Positions 1 through 7,550 of a DNA stretch of 64,000 nt are shown here, piece after piece. A model generated the notes under the pieces. The model saw nothing but the letters and a program-made list of their open reading frames with translations, was not told where the DNA came from and searched no databases. This stretch comes from Bacteroidales bacterium H5. GTDB taxonomy: Bacteria > Bacteroidota > Bacteroidia > Bacteroidales > Muribaculaceae. The DNA lies in the NCBI GenBank assembly GCA_001701225.1, contig DAAQ01000028.1, forward strand, positions 1 through 64,000, written 5' to 3'. Position 1 is the stretch's first letter. Every line of letters begins with the position of its first letter. A program made the position numbers and the translations under genes.

Positions 1-65
1 CGCAGGGCGATGGTGTGGGGGAGGTCATGCATATGGGCGCCGGGCCTCGAAGAGGTCCTTTAATT
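1..65 (-). repeat. Multi-hairpin repeat, copy A (cut by window edge)
   Basis: Read on the minus strand, this segment matches the 5' part of copy B (from 109) and copy C (from 53856): an ATTAA-rich start, the hairpin GGACCTCTTCGAGGCCC, and further on CCCCACACCATCGCC, shared almost exactly with copy C. Copies A and B face away from each other across a 43-bp spacer that contains its own small hairpin (GATAGC, loop, GCTATC at 80-95). The element continues beyond base 1. It matches no insertion sequence I recognise. Confidence 0.75.
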
Positions 66-108
66 CATATGAAGCACGCGATAGCATTTGCTATCCGGCT
101 CTGTATAT

Positions 109-400
109 GATTAAAGGACCTCTTCGAGGCCCTGTTATATGTCGGTATACTTCCCCCCACACCTTCGCCGTGAGCGGGAGTTACGCCCTGAAGGGCTATC
201 CCGACACACGGCTCGATGTGGGACTTACCACATGTCGCCGCTTCGCGGCTGGTGGCATCAGACGGCTAAATCGCACCGCGTGCTATGGTGCCACGACCCC
301 CTGCGGGGGCCGCAGAAAACATATAATCCCGTCCCTCGGGGCAAGCCCCGAGGCTATTGAGGCCACGCCCCGCATCCGCGGGGCTCCAGCGCCTAAAGCT
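109..400 (+). repeat. Multi-hairpin repeat, copy B
   Basis: The first 145 bp align with copy C (53856-53998). Hairpins run along it: GGACCTC-TTC-GAGGCCC at about 116-132, GCCCT-GA-AGGGC at 185-196, GCCGC-TTC-GCGGC at 237-249, then a G/C-rich series in the tail (CCCCC-TGC-GGGGG near 297-309, CCTCGGGGC-AA-GCCCCGAGG near 334-353, GCCCCGC-ATCC-GCGGGGC near 366-383). The loop of the GCCGC hairpin differs between copies while the stem is kept. Alignment with copy C needs indels that are not multiples of three, so the open frames here are not believed. The rest of 1-477 contains only this element and the promoter of the next gene. Confidence 0.75.
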
Positions 401-441
401 TACCTGCTCCCCAACACCTCTATTTTTTATGGCCGCGCGGG

Positions 442-473
442 TTTGTCGGTCAACGGGGATTTTCGTAACTTTG
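442..473 (+). promoter_or_regulatory. Bacteroidales sigma-ABfr promoter abutting a start codon
   Basis: TTTG at 442-445 and TAACTTTG at 466-473 are separated by 20 bp, matching the -33/-7 consensus. The -7 box ends 4 bases before the ATG at 478, so transcription should begin at or next to the start codon. Confidence 0.7.
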
Positions 474-477
474 CGGC

Positions 478-1629
478 ATGATGAGACATTTGTTCACGAG
501 ATTGTTCCTTGGCGCCATGACGCTGCTTGCTGTGTCGTGTGGCGGCAGTGACGGGTATGTCATAGAATGTGATTTCGATGGTCTCGGCGACCGCGGGGTG
601 GAGATGGTCACCTCTGACGGAAAGTCGGTGATGCGCCGCCAGCTTCATCCACGCGACGGAAAATTCCGTGCCGAGGGGAGCAGCCGTGAGCCGGAACTTG
701 TCGAACTCTATACCCTCGACGGCGGGGCGCTGCTCTATACATGTGTCGTCAGTGACGGTGACAGGCTCAAGGTGAGCATGGATATGGAGCAGGGCACTCC
801 GTCGCTCAAGGTCGAGGGCCCGGAAGCGTGGGCCGAGTATGGCGCGTGGCTGGCCGCGAACGACTCGCTGCTTGTCAACGGAGCGGACGGGGATGTCAAC
901 CGCATGATTGCCGAGTATGCCGGGGAGCATCGCGATTCTCCGGCCTCGGGATTGCTCGTGGCATCCCGTTTCAGGGCCAAGGGAAACGAGCTGATGGCCG
1001 ATTCGGTGATGAACCTTATAAGTGCCCAGGGACGCCCTACGAGCGTCACAGCGTCATTTATGGCGTCGCTGAGCCGTGGCCTGACACGCACCCGCAAGGT
1101 GAACCGCTTTCTTGTGCCTGCGGGGCGCGATACGTCGATAACATACGTTGCCTCCGAGCACTCGTACACCCTCATTGCGGTCAACTCGTCGCGCAAGCCC
1201 GACAGCGTGGCACGGCGTCTGCGTGAACTCTACAAGGCTATGCCAGCAAAACGCTTCGACATAATCGAGCTGAACGTGGCGCGCGACTCTGGCACATGGC
1301 GCGGCAACATACTGGGCGATTCGGCGCGCTGGAGACAGGGATGGCTCCCGGGCGGCATAGCGTCGCCACGCCTCACGGAGCTCGCGGTGGCCGCGGTACC
1401 ATATTATATCCTCACGGACAGCACGGGCCTCATCGTCTATGACGGTGTGTCGGTGACACGTGCGGACACCCTTGTGCGACGGCTGTTAGGCCATCCGGCC
1501 ACTCCACGCGAGGAGATTGACGCAGATACCCTCGCCACACCCGCCACACCTGCCGCTACTGCCGCCACTGCCGAAGCTGCGGTGCCCGACCGTCCCGGCA
1601 AGCTCAAGATAAAGCCTGCGAAGCAATAA
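478..1629 (+). CDS. Lipoprotein, DUF4369-like N-terminus plus thioredoxin fold without its cysteines
   Basis: 383 residues. A lipoprotein signal peptide ends in the lipobox LLAVSC near residue 21, so the protein should be lipid-anchored in the periplasm or outer membrane. Residues about 25-115 look like the DUF4369 beta-sandwich usually found before thioredoxin domains in Bacteroidetes. Residues about 210-330 resemble a TlpA/AhpC-type thioredoxin fold, with a candidate cis-proline in VPYYILTD, but the place where CxxC is expected reads VNSSRKPDS, so a disulfide oxidoreductase role is unlikely. The C-terminus is an Ala/Thr/Pro-rich tail. The next gene follows after 47 bp with no promoter box seen, so the two are probably co-transcribed. 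Two consecutive ATGs (478, 481) could start translation. Family assignment is from pattern, function unknown. Confidence 0.7.
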   Translation: MMRHLFTRLFLGAMTLLAVSCGGSDGYVIECDFDGLGDRGVEMVTSDGKSVMRRQLHPRDGKFRAEGSSREPELVELYTLDGGALLYTCVVSDGDRLKVSMDMEQGTPSLKVEGPEAWAEYGAWLAANDSLLVNGADGDVNRMIAEYAGEHRDSPASGLLVASRFRAKGNELMADSVMNLISAQGRPTSVTASFMASLSRGLTRTRKVNRFLVPAGRDTSITYVASEHSYTLIAVNSSRKPDSVARRLRELYKAMPAKRFDIIELNVARDSGTWRGNILGDSARWRQGWLPGGIASPRLTELAVAAVPYYILTDSTGLIVYDGVSVTRADTLVRRLLGHPATPREEIDADTLATPATPAATAATAEAAVPDRPGKLKIKPAKQ

Positions 1630-1676
1630 GAAGTGCTTTTCTTCGTTGATATATAGATGACAATCCATATATCCTG

Positions 1677-3077
1677 ATGAAGAAAATCCTCTCCCTTATA
1701 TCCCTGCTTACCCTCTGTTGCGCTGTCCTCCCGTCGTGTATCGAGGATGGCTTTGACACGTCGCCTTCGGCGCAGCCCGTTTTCTCGGTAGACACGCTCG
1801 ACATGGGCGTGACATTCACTGACCAGCCTACGCCGACACACCGTTTTGTGGTGCATAACCGCAATTCCAAGCTTATCTCCATAAGCCGTATCGCGTTGCG
1901 CGGCGATGATGGCGAGCGGTTCAGAATCAATGTCGACGGATTTGCCGGAAGCGAATTCGCCGATGTCGAGATACGTCCCAACGATTCGATATTCGTGTTT
2001 GTGGAGGCTACGCTGCCTCCCAACGCGACCCCTGCGCTCACGGATGTGGAGGGGCATCTTGATTTCACCACAAACGGTGTCACGAGCAGTGTCGTCCTCC
2101 TTCTTCACGGCCAGGATGTGGAGCGGCGCCGCGGATATGTAGTCTCGCAGGATGAGCGGTGGGACGCCACATACCCCTATCAGATATTCGATTCGCTCGT
2201 GGTGGCCAAGGATGCCACGCTCACGCTCGATCCCGGTGTCACACTGCATTTCCACGACAAGGCATCGCTGCGCGTCTACGGTACGCTTATCTCCGAGGGG
2301 ACGATGGAACTCCCCGTCAACATGTGCGGCGACCGCACGGACAATGTTGTGGGCGATATATCGTTTGACCTTATGGCCTCGCAATGGGACGGCCTTGTGC
2401 TGCGTCCCGGAAGCCGTGGCAACAGATTCGTCCACACAGTGGTGCGCAATACCGTCAACGGCCTCGTGGCCGACTCGCTCTCGCAGGCCACCTTCGTCAA
2501 CTGCCGTCTGCGCAATTCGGCCACATATCCCCTCGAGAGCCGCTATGCAGACATCACTCTCATCGGCACCGAGGTCGCCGAGGGCTCGGCCGGACTCTTT
2601 GCCATGACCGGGGGCAATGTCACCGCCAATCACTGCACCTTTGCCAACTACTATCTCTTCTCGGCTCTCGGAGGGGCCTCCCTGCAGTTCGGACACTATG
2701 ACGAGGAGAGCTCCACCGGCGCGGAGGCTCCCTATCTGCAAGCCGATTTCTCGAACTGCATTGTCTATGGCAACGGCCTTGATCTGGGCGAGGGGGATTT
2801 CACCGGCACCAATGTCTTTTTCCGCTCCACAGTCCTGAAGAGCGAAGGAAGCGATGACGATAATTTCATCGGGTGCATCTGGGACACCGACCCCCTCTAT
2901 GGCACCGTGCGTCAGGAGTATCTCTTCGACTACCGCCTAAAGCCCGACTCGCCCGTCGCGGGTATGGCCAATCCCGAGCTGACCCTCCCCGAAGCCGCCA
3001 CCGACCCTTACGGCTACGCGCGTCTTCCCCTTCCGACCCCCGGCGCCTACCAGATGCCCCTCCCCACCGAGGAGTGA
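1677..3077 (+). CDS. Beta-helix lipoprotein
   Basis: 466 residues. The signal peptide ends in the lipobox LPSC (Cys21). Residues about 35-150 form an Ig-like region resembling DUF1573/ASPM-type domains (DTLDMGVTFTDQPTPTHRFVV). From about 150 the sequence has the repetitive short-strand pattern of a right-handed parallel beta-helix (Val/Thr/Asn-rich turns such as NCRLRNSATYPL and NHCTFANYYLFSAL), the fold of many polysaccharide-binding or -cleaving surface proteins. No catalytic motif can be named. It lies 47 bp downstream of another lipoprotein and probably shares its mRNA. The role is unknown; surface adhesion or glycan binding is an inference from the fold only. Confidence 0.72.
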   Translation: MKKILSLISLLTLCCAVLPSCIEDGFDTSPSAQPVFSVDTLDMGVTFTDQPTPTHRFVVHNRNSKLISISRIALRGDDGERFRINVDGFAGSEFADVEIRPNDSIFVFVEATLPPNATPALTDVEGHLDFTTNGVTSSVVLLLHGQDVERRRGYVVSQDERWDATYPYQIFDSLVVAKDATLTLDPGVTLHFHDKASLRVYGTLISEGTMELPVNMCGDRTDNVVGDISFDLMASQWDGLVLRPGSRGNRFVHTVVRNTVNGLVADSLSQATFVNCRLRNSATYPLESRYADITLIGTEVAEGSAGLFAMTGGNVTANHCTFANYYLFSALGGASLQFGHYDEESSTGAEAPYLQADFSNCIVYGNGLDLGEGDFTGTNVFFRSTVLKSEGSDDDNFIGCIWDTDPLYGTVRQEYLFDYRLKPDSPVAGMANPELTLPEAATDPYGYARLPLPTPGAYQMPLPTEE

Positions 3078-3100
3078 CAGGGTTATTTTACGGGGATAAA

Positions 3101-3132
3101 TTTGGCAGAACGGAAAGAATATGCTAATTTTG
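3101..3132 (+). promoter_or_regulatory. Promoter of the DUF4143 ATPase gene
   Basis: TTTG at 3101-3104 and TAATTTTG at 3125-3132 with a 20-bp spacer. The transcript should begin within the palindrome that starts at 3132, so the 5' untranslated region would be largely that hairpin. Confidence 0.7.
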
Positions 3133-3166
3133 GACAAATTTAAAGTTCAACCTTAAAATTGTCCGG
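3130..3166. repeat. Palindrome, upstream copy flanking the ATPase gene
   Basis: An imperfect 37-bp palindrome between promoter and ATG, 33 of 37 bases identical by eye to the perfect palindrome at 4345-4381. Left arm GGACAAATTTAAAG from 3132, centre TTCAA, right arm ending ATTGTCC at 3164. The mRNA would fold here just ahead of the start codon at 3169. Confidence 0.85.
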
Positions 3167-3168
3167 GT

Positions 3169-4371
3169 ATGGCTCCTCTCAACTTGATTCCCCGTAAGAT
3201 GCAGACCGCGATACGCGAGGCTTTTGACTCGTTCCCGGTCATAACCCTCTGCGGACCACGCCAATCGGGAAAGACAACCCTCTGCCGCACTGAGTTTCCG
3301 TCATTGCCATATGTGAATCTCGAGGATTTCACTACACGTCAGTTTGCGACAGAAGATCCCAAGGGATTCCTCTTGCAATACGGAGGAGGTGCCATTATTG
3401 ACGAGGCTCAGCTTGTGCCGTCGCTTTTCGGACAGATTCAGGTTATTGTAGACGAAGACCGTTTCAGCGGCAATGACGGACGGAAATTCATCCTGACGGG
3501 AAGTAGCAACTTTGCCCACCATCCCGACCTCAGGCAATCGCTTGCGGGACGTACAGGCATTTTCACGCTCCTTCCGCTATCAACATCAGAACTTCTGGAG
3601 GGAGGGTATGATCTGCCTTCTGTCGAGGACGTGATTGTGGCAGGAGGTTATCCCGGCGTTTGGACGCGCGGTCAGGCACAGCGCCGCCAGATTATTGAGA
3701 GTTACATAGACACCTATGTAGAGCGTGATGTGCGCCGTCTCATGGAAGTCAAGGATCTGCACAAGTTCTCAACCTTCATACGCCTTTGCGCATCTCGTAT
3801 TGGGACAGAGCTGAATAAGTCATCCCTTGCTGTAGAGGTCGGTGTATCCGTGCCTACGGTAGAGAGCTGGCTGAGTGTCCTCGAGGCATCATTTGTCATA
3901 TATCTTCTGCCTCCCTGGTTCGCCAATATCGGAAAGCGGCTTGTCAAGTCACCAAAACTCTATTTCTGTGATACGGGCGTGGCCTCCAACCTTCTTGGGA
4001 TAAATGAGGCTACACAGCTCGTCGGCCATCCGTCGCGTGGAGCCATGTTTGAGAATCTTGTAATAAATAATGTGCTCAAGTTCGGCTATAACCGCGGCAT
4101 AAAGGAGATACTCAGTTTCTATCGCGACAAGACAGGACGCGAAATTGACCTGATACGTGAGACTGACGGAATTATCGAGGCTTTCGAGATGAAGGCCGGT
4201 ATGACCTATCATCAGGATTATTTCCGTCATATCGCATACCTACAGGGCATACTCGGCGACCGTCTCGGGCGTACGGGGGTGGTATATACCGGAGATGTGG
4301 AGATGATACGTCCCAAGGATGCCGTAATTAATTATAAAAAATTTCCGGACAATTTTAAAGTTCAACTTTAA
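3169..4371 (+). CDS. AAA-type ATPase with DUF4143 C-terminal domain
   Basis: 400 residues. The N-terminal ATPase has Walker A GPRQSGKTT (29-37) and Walker B AIIDEAQ, then a sensor-like stretch ILTGSSNF. The C-terminal DUF4143 region includes ESYIDTYVERDVRRL and YFCDTGVASNLLG, and ends in a PD-(D/E)xK-like signature (REIDLI then AFEMKAG). The family is widespread and often multi-copy in Bacteroidetes; its biochemical role is not established to my knowledge. The last eight residues (PDNFKVQL) are encoded by the 3' palindrome itself. Base composition is visibly more A/T-rich than the neighbours, and the gene sits alone between palindromes, which suggests acquisition as a unit. The start at 3169 follows directly after the upstream palindrome. 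Confidence 0.88.
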   Translation: MAPLNLIPRKMQTAIREAFDSFPVITLCGPRQSGKTTLCRTEFPSLPYVNLEDFTTRQFATEDPKGFLLQYGGGAIIDEAQLVPSLFGQIQVIVDEDRFSGNDGRKFILTGSSNFAHHPDLRQSLAGRTGIFTLLPLSTSELLEGGYDLPSVEDVIVAGGYPGVWTRGQAQRRQIIESYIDTYVERDVRRLMEVKDLHKFSTFIRLCASRIGTELNKSSLAVEVGVSVPTVESWLSVLEASFVIYLLPPWFANIGKRLVKSPKLYFCDTGVASNLLGINEATQLVGHPSRGAMFENLVINNVLKFGYNRGIKEILSFYRDKTGREIDLIRETDGIIEAFEMKAGMTYHQDYFRHIAYLQGILGDRLGRTGVVYTGDVEMIRPKDAVINYKKFPDNFKVQL

Positions 4372-4381
4372 AATTGTCCGG
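4345..4381. repeat. Perfect 37-bp palindrome at the 3' end of the ATPase gene
   Basis: Left arm CCGGACAATTTTAAAGTT, one central C, and an exact reverse-complement right arm (18-bp arms). It overlaps the last codons and stop (4369-4371) of the ATPase gene. It could end transcription from both sides, since the convergent gene stops at 4404, but there is no separate T-run. It is a near copy of 3130-3166. Confidence 0.9.
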
Positions 4382-4403
4382 CTACTTGGCTATAAAAGGA
4401 ATC

Positions 4404-5369
4404 TCAGGCTATATATCTTTCGTATGCTTTGAGGAACTGTCTGAAGGCGGGGATGCGCATGAAGCCCTGCTCGAAGAGGAGCCATCCGACGATGGTGACG
4501 GTGATTCCGGCCAGAACATCAATGATATAGTGGTGGAAGGTGTAGACTGCCGTAAACCAGATGCCGAGGCATATGAAGGCGAAAAGCCCCCTGAGCCACC
4601 ATCCGCAGCGCGCGCGGAGCGAGTAGATGAACGCCACAAGCATATAGGCCGCATGGAGCGATGGGAAGGCGGCAAACACGTTGGAGTTGCGCGAGTAGAG
4701 GCCGTCGAATATCGAGAGGCCCGTCATTGCGTCCCAGCGTCCGAGTCCGGCTGTCTCTCCGTGCGTTCCGGGGATGAAATCGAATCCGTGTCCGGCCACA
4801 TACCACGGTGGTGCGGCGGGATGCACATAGTAGAGCGCGAATCCTATGAGGTTGACCAGGAGGAACACCAGCGAGAAACGCAGGTACACATCATACTGGC
4901 GGTCGAAATAGAGCCACACGCCAAACAGTATCGGCACGGGCACCCAGCACAGATAGAAGCATCCGGCCATGAAATCGAGCACCGTATTCTGATGTAACGC
5001 CCACCACTCGTTGGGGGTCAGCGCCACGCCCTGCACCATGATGCCGAACGCGCCCTTCTCAGCCTCGTAGAGCCCACGTATGTCCACCGGATTGACCTCA
5101 TAGTTGGGGAGGATGTTCATCCAGTCGTACGAGATTCCAAAGACTATGAAGGGGAGCAGCGCCACGACGAGACGCCGGGTCACTGATGTGGCGAAGAGCA
5201 TCGCCCCGAGGAACAGGGCTATGTAGAGATGCTCGGGCCTGAAGCCGACAAATAGTGCCGTGACCGCGAGCCATACGCACAGGCTCAAGGCTATCACCAC
5301 TCCCTCGCGGGGTGAGGGGAGGTGTCTGCGCCTGTCAACGGTTTGTGTGGTCGAGCTGGCTCTTTGCAT
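4404..5369 (-). CDS. PAP2-superfamily protein, inositol-phosphorylceramide-synthase-like
   Basis: 321 residues, polytopic, with about six hydrophobic segments. It carries the two catalytic PAP2 histidine motifs: FPSLHAAY (His239) and HHYIIDV (His280, Asp284); PPWY lies at 187-190. AUR1-type inositol phosphorylceramide synthases share this fold and move a phosphoinositol head group from phosphatidylinositol to ceramide. That role is inferred mainly from neighbours: a CDP-alcohol phosphatidyltransferase whose 3' end overlaps this start by 35 bp, and a GtrA protein. I recall the same trio in the Bacteroides thetaiotaomicron inositol-lipid cluster around BT_1522-BT_1526. A generic lipid phosphatase is the alternative. 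No later in-frame ATG precedes the conserved region until about residue 57, so 5369 is kept. Confidence 0.72.
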   Translation of the reverse strand: MQRASSTTQTVDRRRHLPSPREGVVIALSLCVWLAVTALFVGFRPEHLYIALFLGAMLFATSVTRRLVVALLPFIVFGISYDWMNILPNYEVNPVDIRGLYEAEKGAFGIMVQGVALTPNEWWALHQNTVLDFMAGCFYLCWVPVPILFGVWLYFDRQYDVYLRFSLVFLLVNLIGFALYYVHPAAPPWYVAGHGFDFIPGTHGETAGLGRWDAMTGLSIFDGLYSRNSNVFAAFPSLHAAYMLVAFIYSLRARCGWWLRGLFAFICLGIWFTAVYTFHHYIIDVLAGITVTIVGWLLFEQGFMRIPAFRQFLKAYERYIA

Positions 5370-6057
5370 GACCTACGCGGGCAAATGCGGTTATATTGGC
5401 AAACAGGGCTATGACGCCCATGGCTGCAATCAGTATCCATTGGGCGTCAAATTCGGCGGCATCCACATTCTGGCCTACGATGCCTGTTGCGATGGCTCCG
5501 AGGGCGGTGACCACCACACGCTCGGGACGCTGCATGAATCCGATCTTACACTCCAGGCCGAGGCCCTCGGCACGGGCGCGCACGTAGCTCACCATAATCG
5601 AGCCCACCAGAGCGATGAATGTGATGAGGGCTGCTCCCACATGGCCTGTCTGGATGAAATAGAAGGCTATGCCGCCGAGAGTGAACAGCTCGCAATAGCG
5701 GTCGAGCACCGAGTCATACATGGCGCCGAATGTCGAGGCCATGTTGCCGAGACGTGCCACCTGGCCGTCGAGCATATCGAAGAGCGAGAACAGTATGATG
5801 AGTGTCCCGGCCAACGTGACCAGCGGATAGTTGAGCTCGGAGGGGGAGCCGGTATATCCGGCCCATACAAAGACGGCGGCTGCGGCGATATTGCCGAGCA
5901 GACCTATGGTCGTGACCATGTTGGGTGTGATGCCTATGCGTATCAGCAGACGCACAAAGGGGTTGATGACGCAGTATATGCCCTGCTGTAGCGCATCGCG
6001 CATTTTCTTGAATGTCGAGGGCGTTGCGGTGTCCATTGCCATATTGGATTGTGCCAT
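5335..6057 (-). CDS. CDP-alcohol phosphatidyltransferase, candidate phosphatidylinositol-phosphate synthase
   Basis: 240 residues. The family motif is intact: Asp94, Asp97-Gly98, Ala101-Arg102, Gly111, Asp115 and Asp119 (FDMLDGQVAR then GAMYDSVLD), in a six-helix membrane enzyme that displaces CMP from a CDP-alcohol. Context (PAP2/IPC-synthase-like gene downstream, GtrA 17 bp upstream) suggests the enzyme that joins inositol-1-phosphate to CDP-diacylglycerol. Sequence alone cannot exclude phosphatidylglycerophosphate synthase. It is separate from the PssA-type enzyme at 63268. No inositol-phosphate synthase or PIP phosphatase is present in the window, so those steps must be encoded elsewhere if this assignment holds. 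Confidence 0.8.
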   Translation of the reverse strand: MAQSNMAMDTATPSTFKKMRDALQQGIYCVINPFVRLLIRIGITPNMVTTIGLLGNIAAAAVFVWAGYTGSPSELNYPLVTLAGTLIILFSLFDMLDGQVARLGNMASTFGAMYDSVLDRYCELFTLGGIAFYFIQTGHVGAALITFIALVGSIMVSYVRARAEGLGLECKIGFMQRPERVVVTALGAIATGIVGQNVDAAEFDAQWILIAAMGVIALFANITAFARVGHAKSQLDHTNR

Positions 6058-6073
6058 TGTATTTTGCAGTTAC

Positions 6074-6610
6074 TTAATCTTCAGATGGTTTCTTGGTACG
6101 TATTATGGAGTTGACCAGCCTTATGGCGTAAGGGTCGAATTTTGTGTTCTGATAGACGAAATTCTTCTGCAGCAGGAAATTCCAGAATATCGAGACTATG
6201 AGCGAGACGCTGAGTCGGGCGGCCGCATAATAGCCGTTGGGGCGGAATCCCATCTCCTCGAGAAAGGGGAGATGCTGCAGCAGCGTGTAGACTATCTGTG
6301 TGCCGTAGACATTGAGGCCGAGCGACCCCATCCATATTATCATATACTTTACGGCCACAGCCTTGACGGGGACTGATGATGCGTGGAATGTGAAGCGGTA
6401 GTTGATGCAGCAGTTCACCACACCTCCGGCCACAGCGCCGATGGCCGTCGAGAGCCAGGGGGCGAGGTGGCAGAACGCAAACAGCAGGAAACCGGTGCCC
6501 ATGTCTATCCACGACGCTATCTGCGATGACACAGACGAGCGCAGGAAGGTGGTTACGATGTCGCCACCGTTGACGAACCGGTTTTTGAGCCTCATGAATT
6601 TTGTTAGCAT
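6074..6610 (-). CDS. GtrA family membrane protein
   Basis: 178 residues with four hydrophobic segments and GtrA-like patterns in the N-terminal half (FLRSSVSSQIASWIDMG, GGVVNCCINYRFTF). GtrA proteins are small four-helix membrane proteins thought to move polyprenyl-phosphate-linked sugars, or to act with lipid-modifying transferases. It lies 17 bp before the CDP-alcohol phosphatidyltransferase and belongs to the same operon. A repeat array separates it from the upstream ATP-grasp gene. The role in lipid head-group transfer is inferred from position. Confidence 0.8.
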   Translation of the reverse strand: MLTKFMRLKNRFVNGGDIVTTFLRSSVSSQIASWIDMGTGFLLFAFCHLAPWLSTAIGAVAGGVVNCCINYRFTFHASSVPVKAVAVKYMIIWMGSLGLNVYGTQIVYTLLQHLPFLEEMGFRPNGYYAAARLSVSLIVSIFWNFLLQKNFVYQNTKFDPYAIRLVNSIIRTKKPSED

Positions 6611-6625
6611 TGCGTTTCCGGCGGG

Positions 6626-6695
6626 GAGTTTAGAGATTAGAGTTTAAAGTTTAAAGAGGAAAGTTTAGAGATTAAAGAGGAAAGATTAAAGAGGG
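6626..6695. repeat. Array of ten degenerate 7-bp units
   Basis: Ten consecutive heptamers of the form RAG(TTT/ATT/AGG)A (for example GAGTTTA, AAGTTTA, AAGAGGA) fill the intergenic space between the ATP-grasp stop (6697) and the gtrA start (6610). Units are in exact register without a break. Confidence 0.85.
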
Positions 6696-6696
6696 G

Positions 6697-7533
6697 TCAA
6701 TGGCGGTTCTTGATGCGGGTCAGCACCTCGCGGGCTATCACTGCCGATGCCTCGTTGCGGCAGGGAGCAAAGGTGGGCCAGTCGTTGAAATCTATGATGG
6801 TGAATGAACCGTCGGCGCCCACCAGCGCATCTCCTCCATAGACCACTATGTCGAGGGTCTCGGCGGCATGGTTGCATGTGCGCCTGAACCCGTCCAGGTC
6901 GAATCCCTCAGGCCCGGGACCCTCGGGGGGGGAGAGCAGCGGGAAGGAGTGGTAGAAATACTGTGTCCCGGCCACACCGTAGAACTTGAGTTTCACGCCG
7001 TCGAGATGGCGGTTGATGACCGCACGCCGTATGCCGCGCAGAAAGTATTCCTGAAGCATCTCCTGAGCCTCGGCCGAGTGACGTACGTATGTCACATCCT
7101 CCTTGTGGCTGGCAAACATCTCACCCTTCTTTATCCATGCCCTCGAAATGCCCATGGCGTCGAGCCGGCTTGTGACAGACTGGTTGGTGTCTACCATGAT
7201 GCTGTCGGGGTAGGGGATGCCCGACCCTATCAGTATGCGTGCCATGCGCTCGCGGATGCAGTTCTCGATGCCATAGGCCGAGTTTATCACCAGCCTGCCG
7301 TTGTCCTCCATGCGCTGCAATATCTGCAGCGAACGGCGGTCGCGGCACATGTCGATAATGTTCTCCTCGTTCACGGCCCCGGCGATAAGCTGTTCCTCAG
7401 AGTACACCTTCACCTCGCAGCCGCGCTTGCGCAGTTGCTCGCATGTGAGGTTGAGTATGGCGGCATCGTTGCCTATGTGGTTGGGCGAGTACATTGCCGC
7501 CCTCATTATCGCAGCTATCTTTATCGAGGCCAT
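6697..7533 (-). CDS. ATP-grasp family protein, substrate unknown
   Basis: 278 residues. The C-terminal half carries ATP-grasp hallmarks: a lysine-rich strand (RAWIKKGE), LKFYGVAG as nucleotide-binding strand, and the metal-binding IIDFNDWPTF, where Asp and Asn coordinate magnesium. ATP-grasp enzymes join an acid to an amine or phosphorylate small molecules. RimK-like ligases and inositol-trisphosphate 5/6-kinases end in similar motifs; the latter is tempting given the neighbouring inositol-lipid-type genes, but unproven. It lies 17 bp after pdxA and before the heptamer array, so it is probably part of the long minus-strand transcript. I do not recognise a characterised orthologue. Confidence 0.65.
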   Translation of the reverse strand: MASIKIAAIMRAAMYSPNHIGNDAAILNLTCEQLRKRGCEVKVYSEEQLIAGAVNEENIIDMCRDRRSLQILQRMEDNGRLVINSAYGIENCIRERMARILIGSGIPYPDSIMVDTNQSVTSRLDAMGISRAWIKKGEMFASHKEDVTYVRHSAEAQEMLQEYFLRGIRRAVINRHLDGVKLKFYGVAGTQYFYHSFPLLSPPEGPGPEGFDLDGFRRTCNHAAETLDIVVYGGDALVGADGSFTIIDFNDWPTFAPCRNEASAVIAREVLTRIKNRH

Positions 7534-7550
7534 GGCATTAGGGTTTCAGT

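Noticed and set aside
107..481. A 124-codon open frame across copy B of the repeat
   Set aside because: The matching frame in copy C is broken by indels that are not multiples of three, the residues are Arg/Pro/Gly-rich without a domain, and the DNA is a run of hairpins.
6626..6695. CRISPR-like array
   Set aside because: Units are 7 bp with no spacers and no cas genes are present anywhere in the window.
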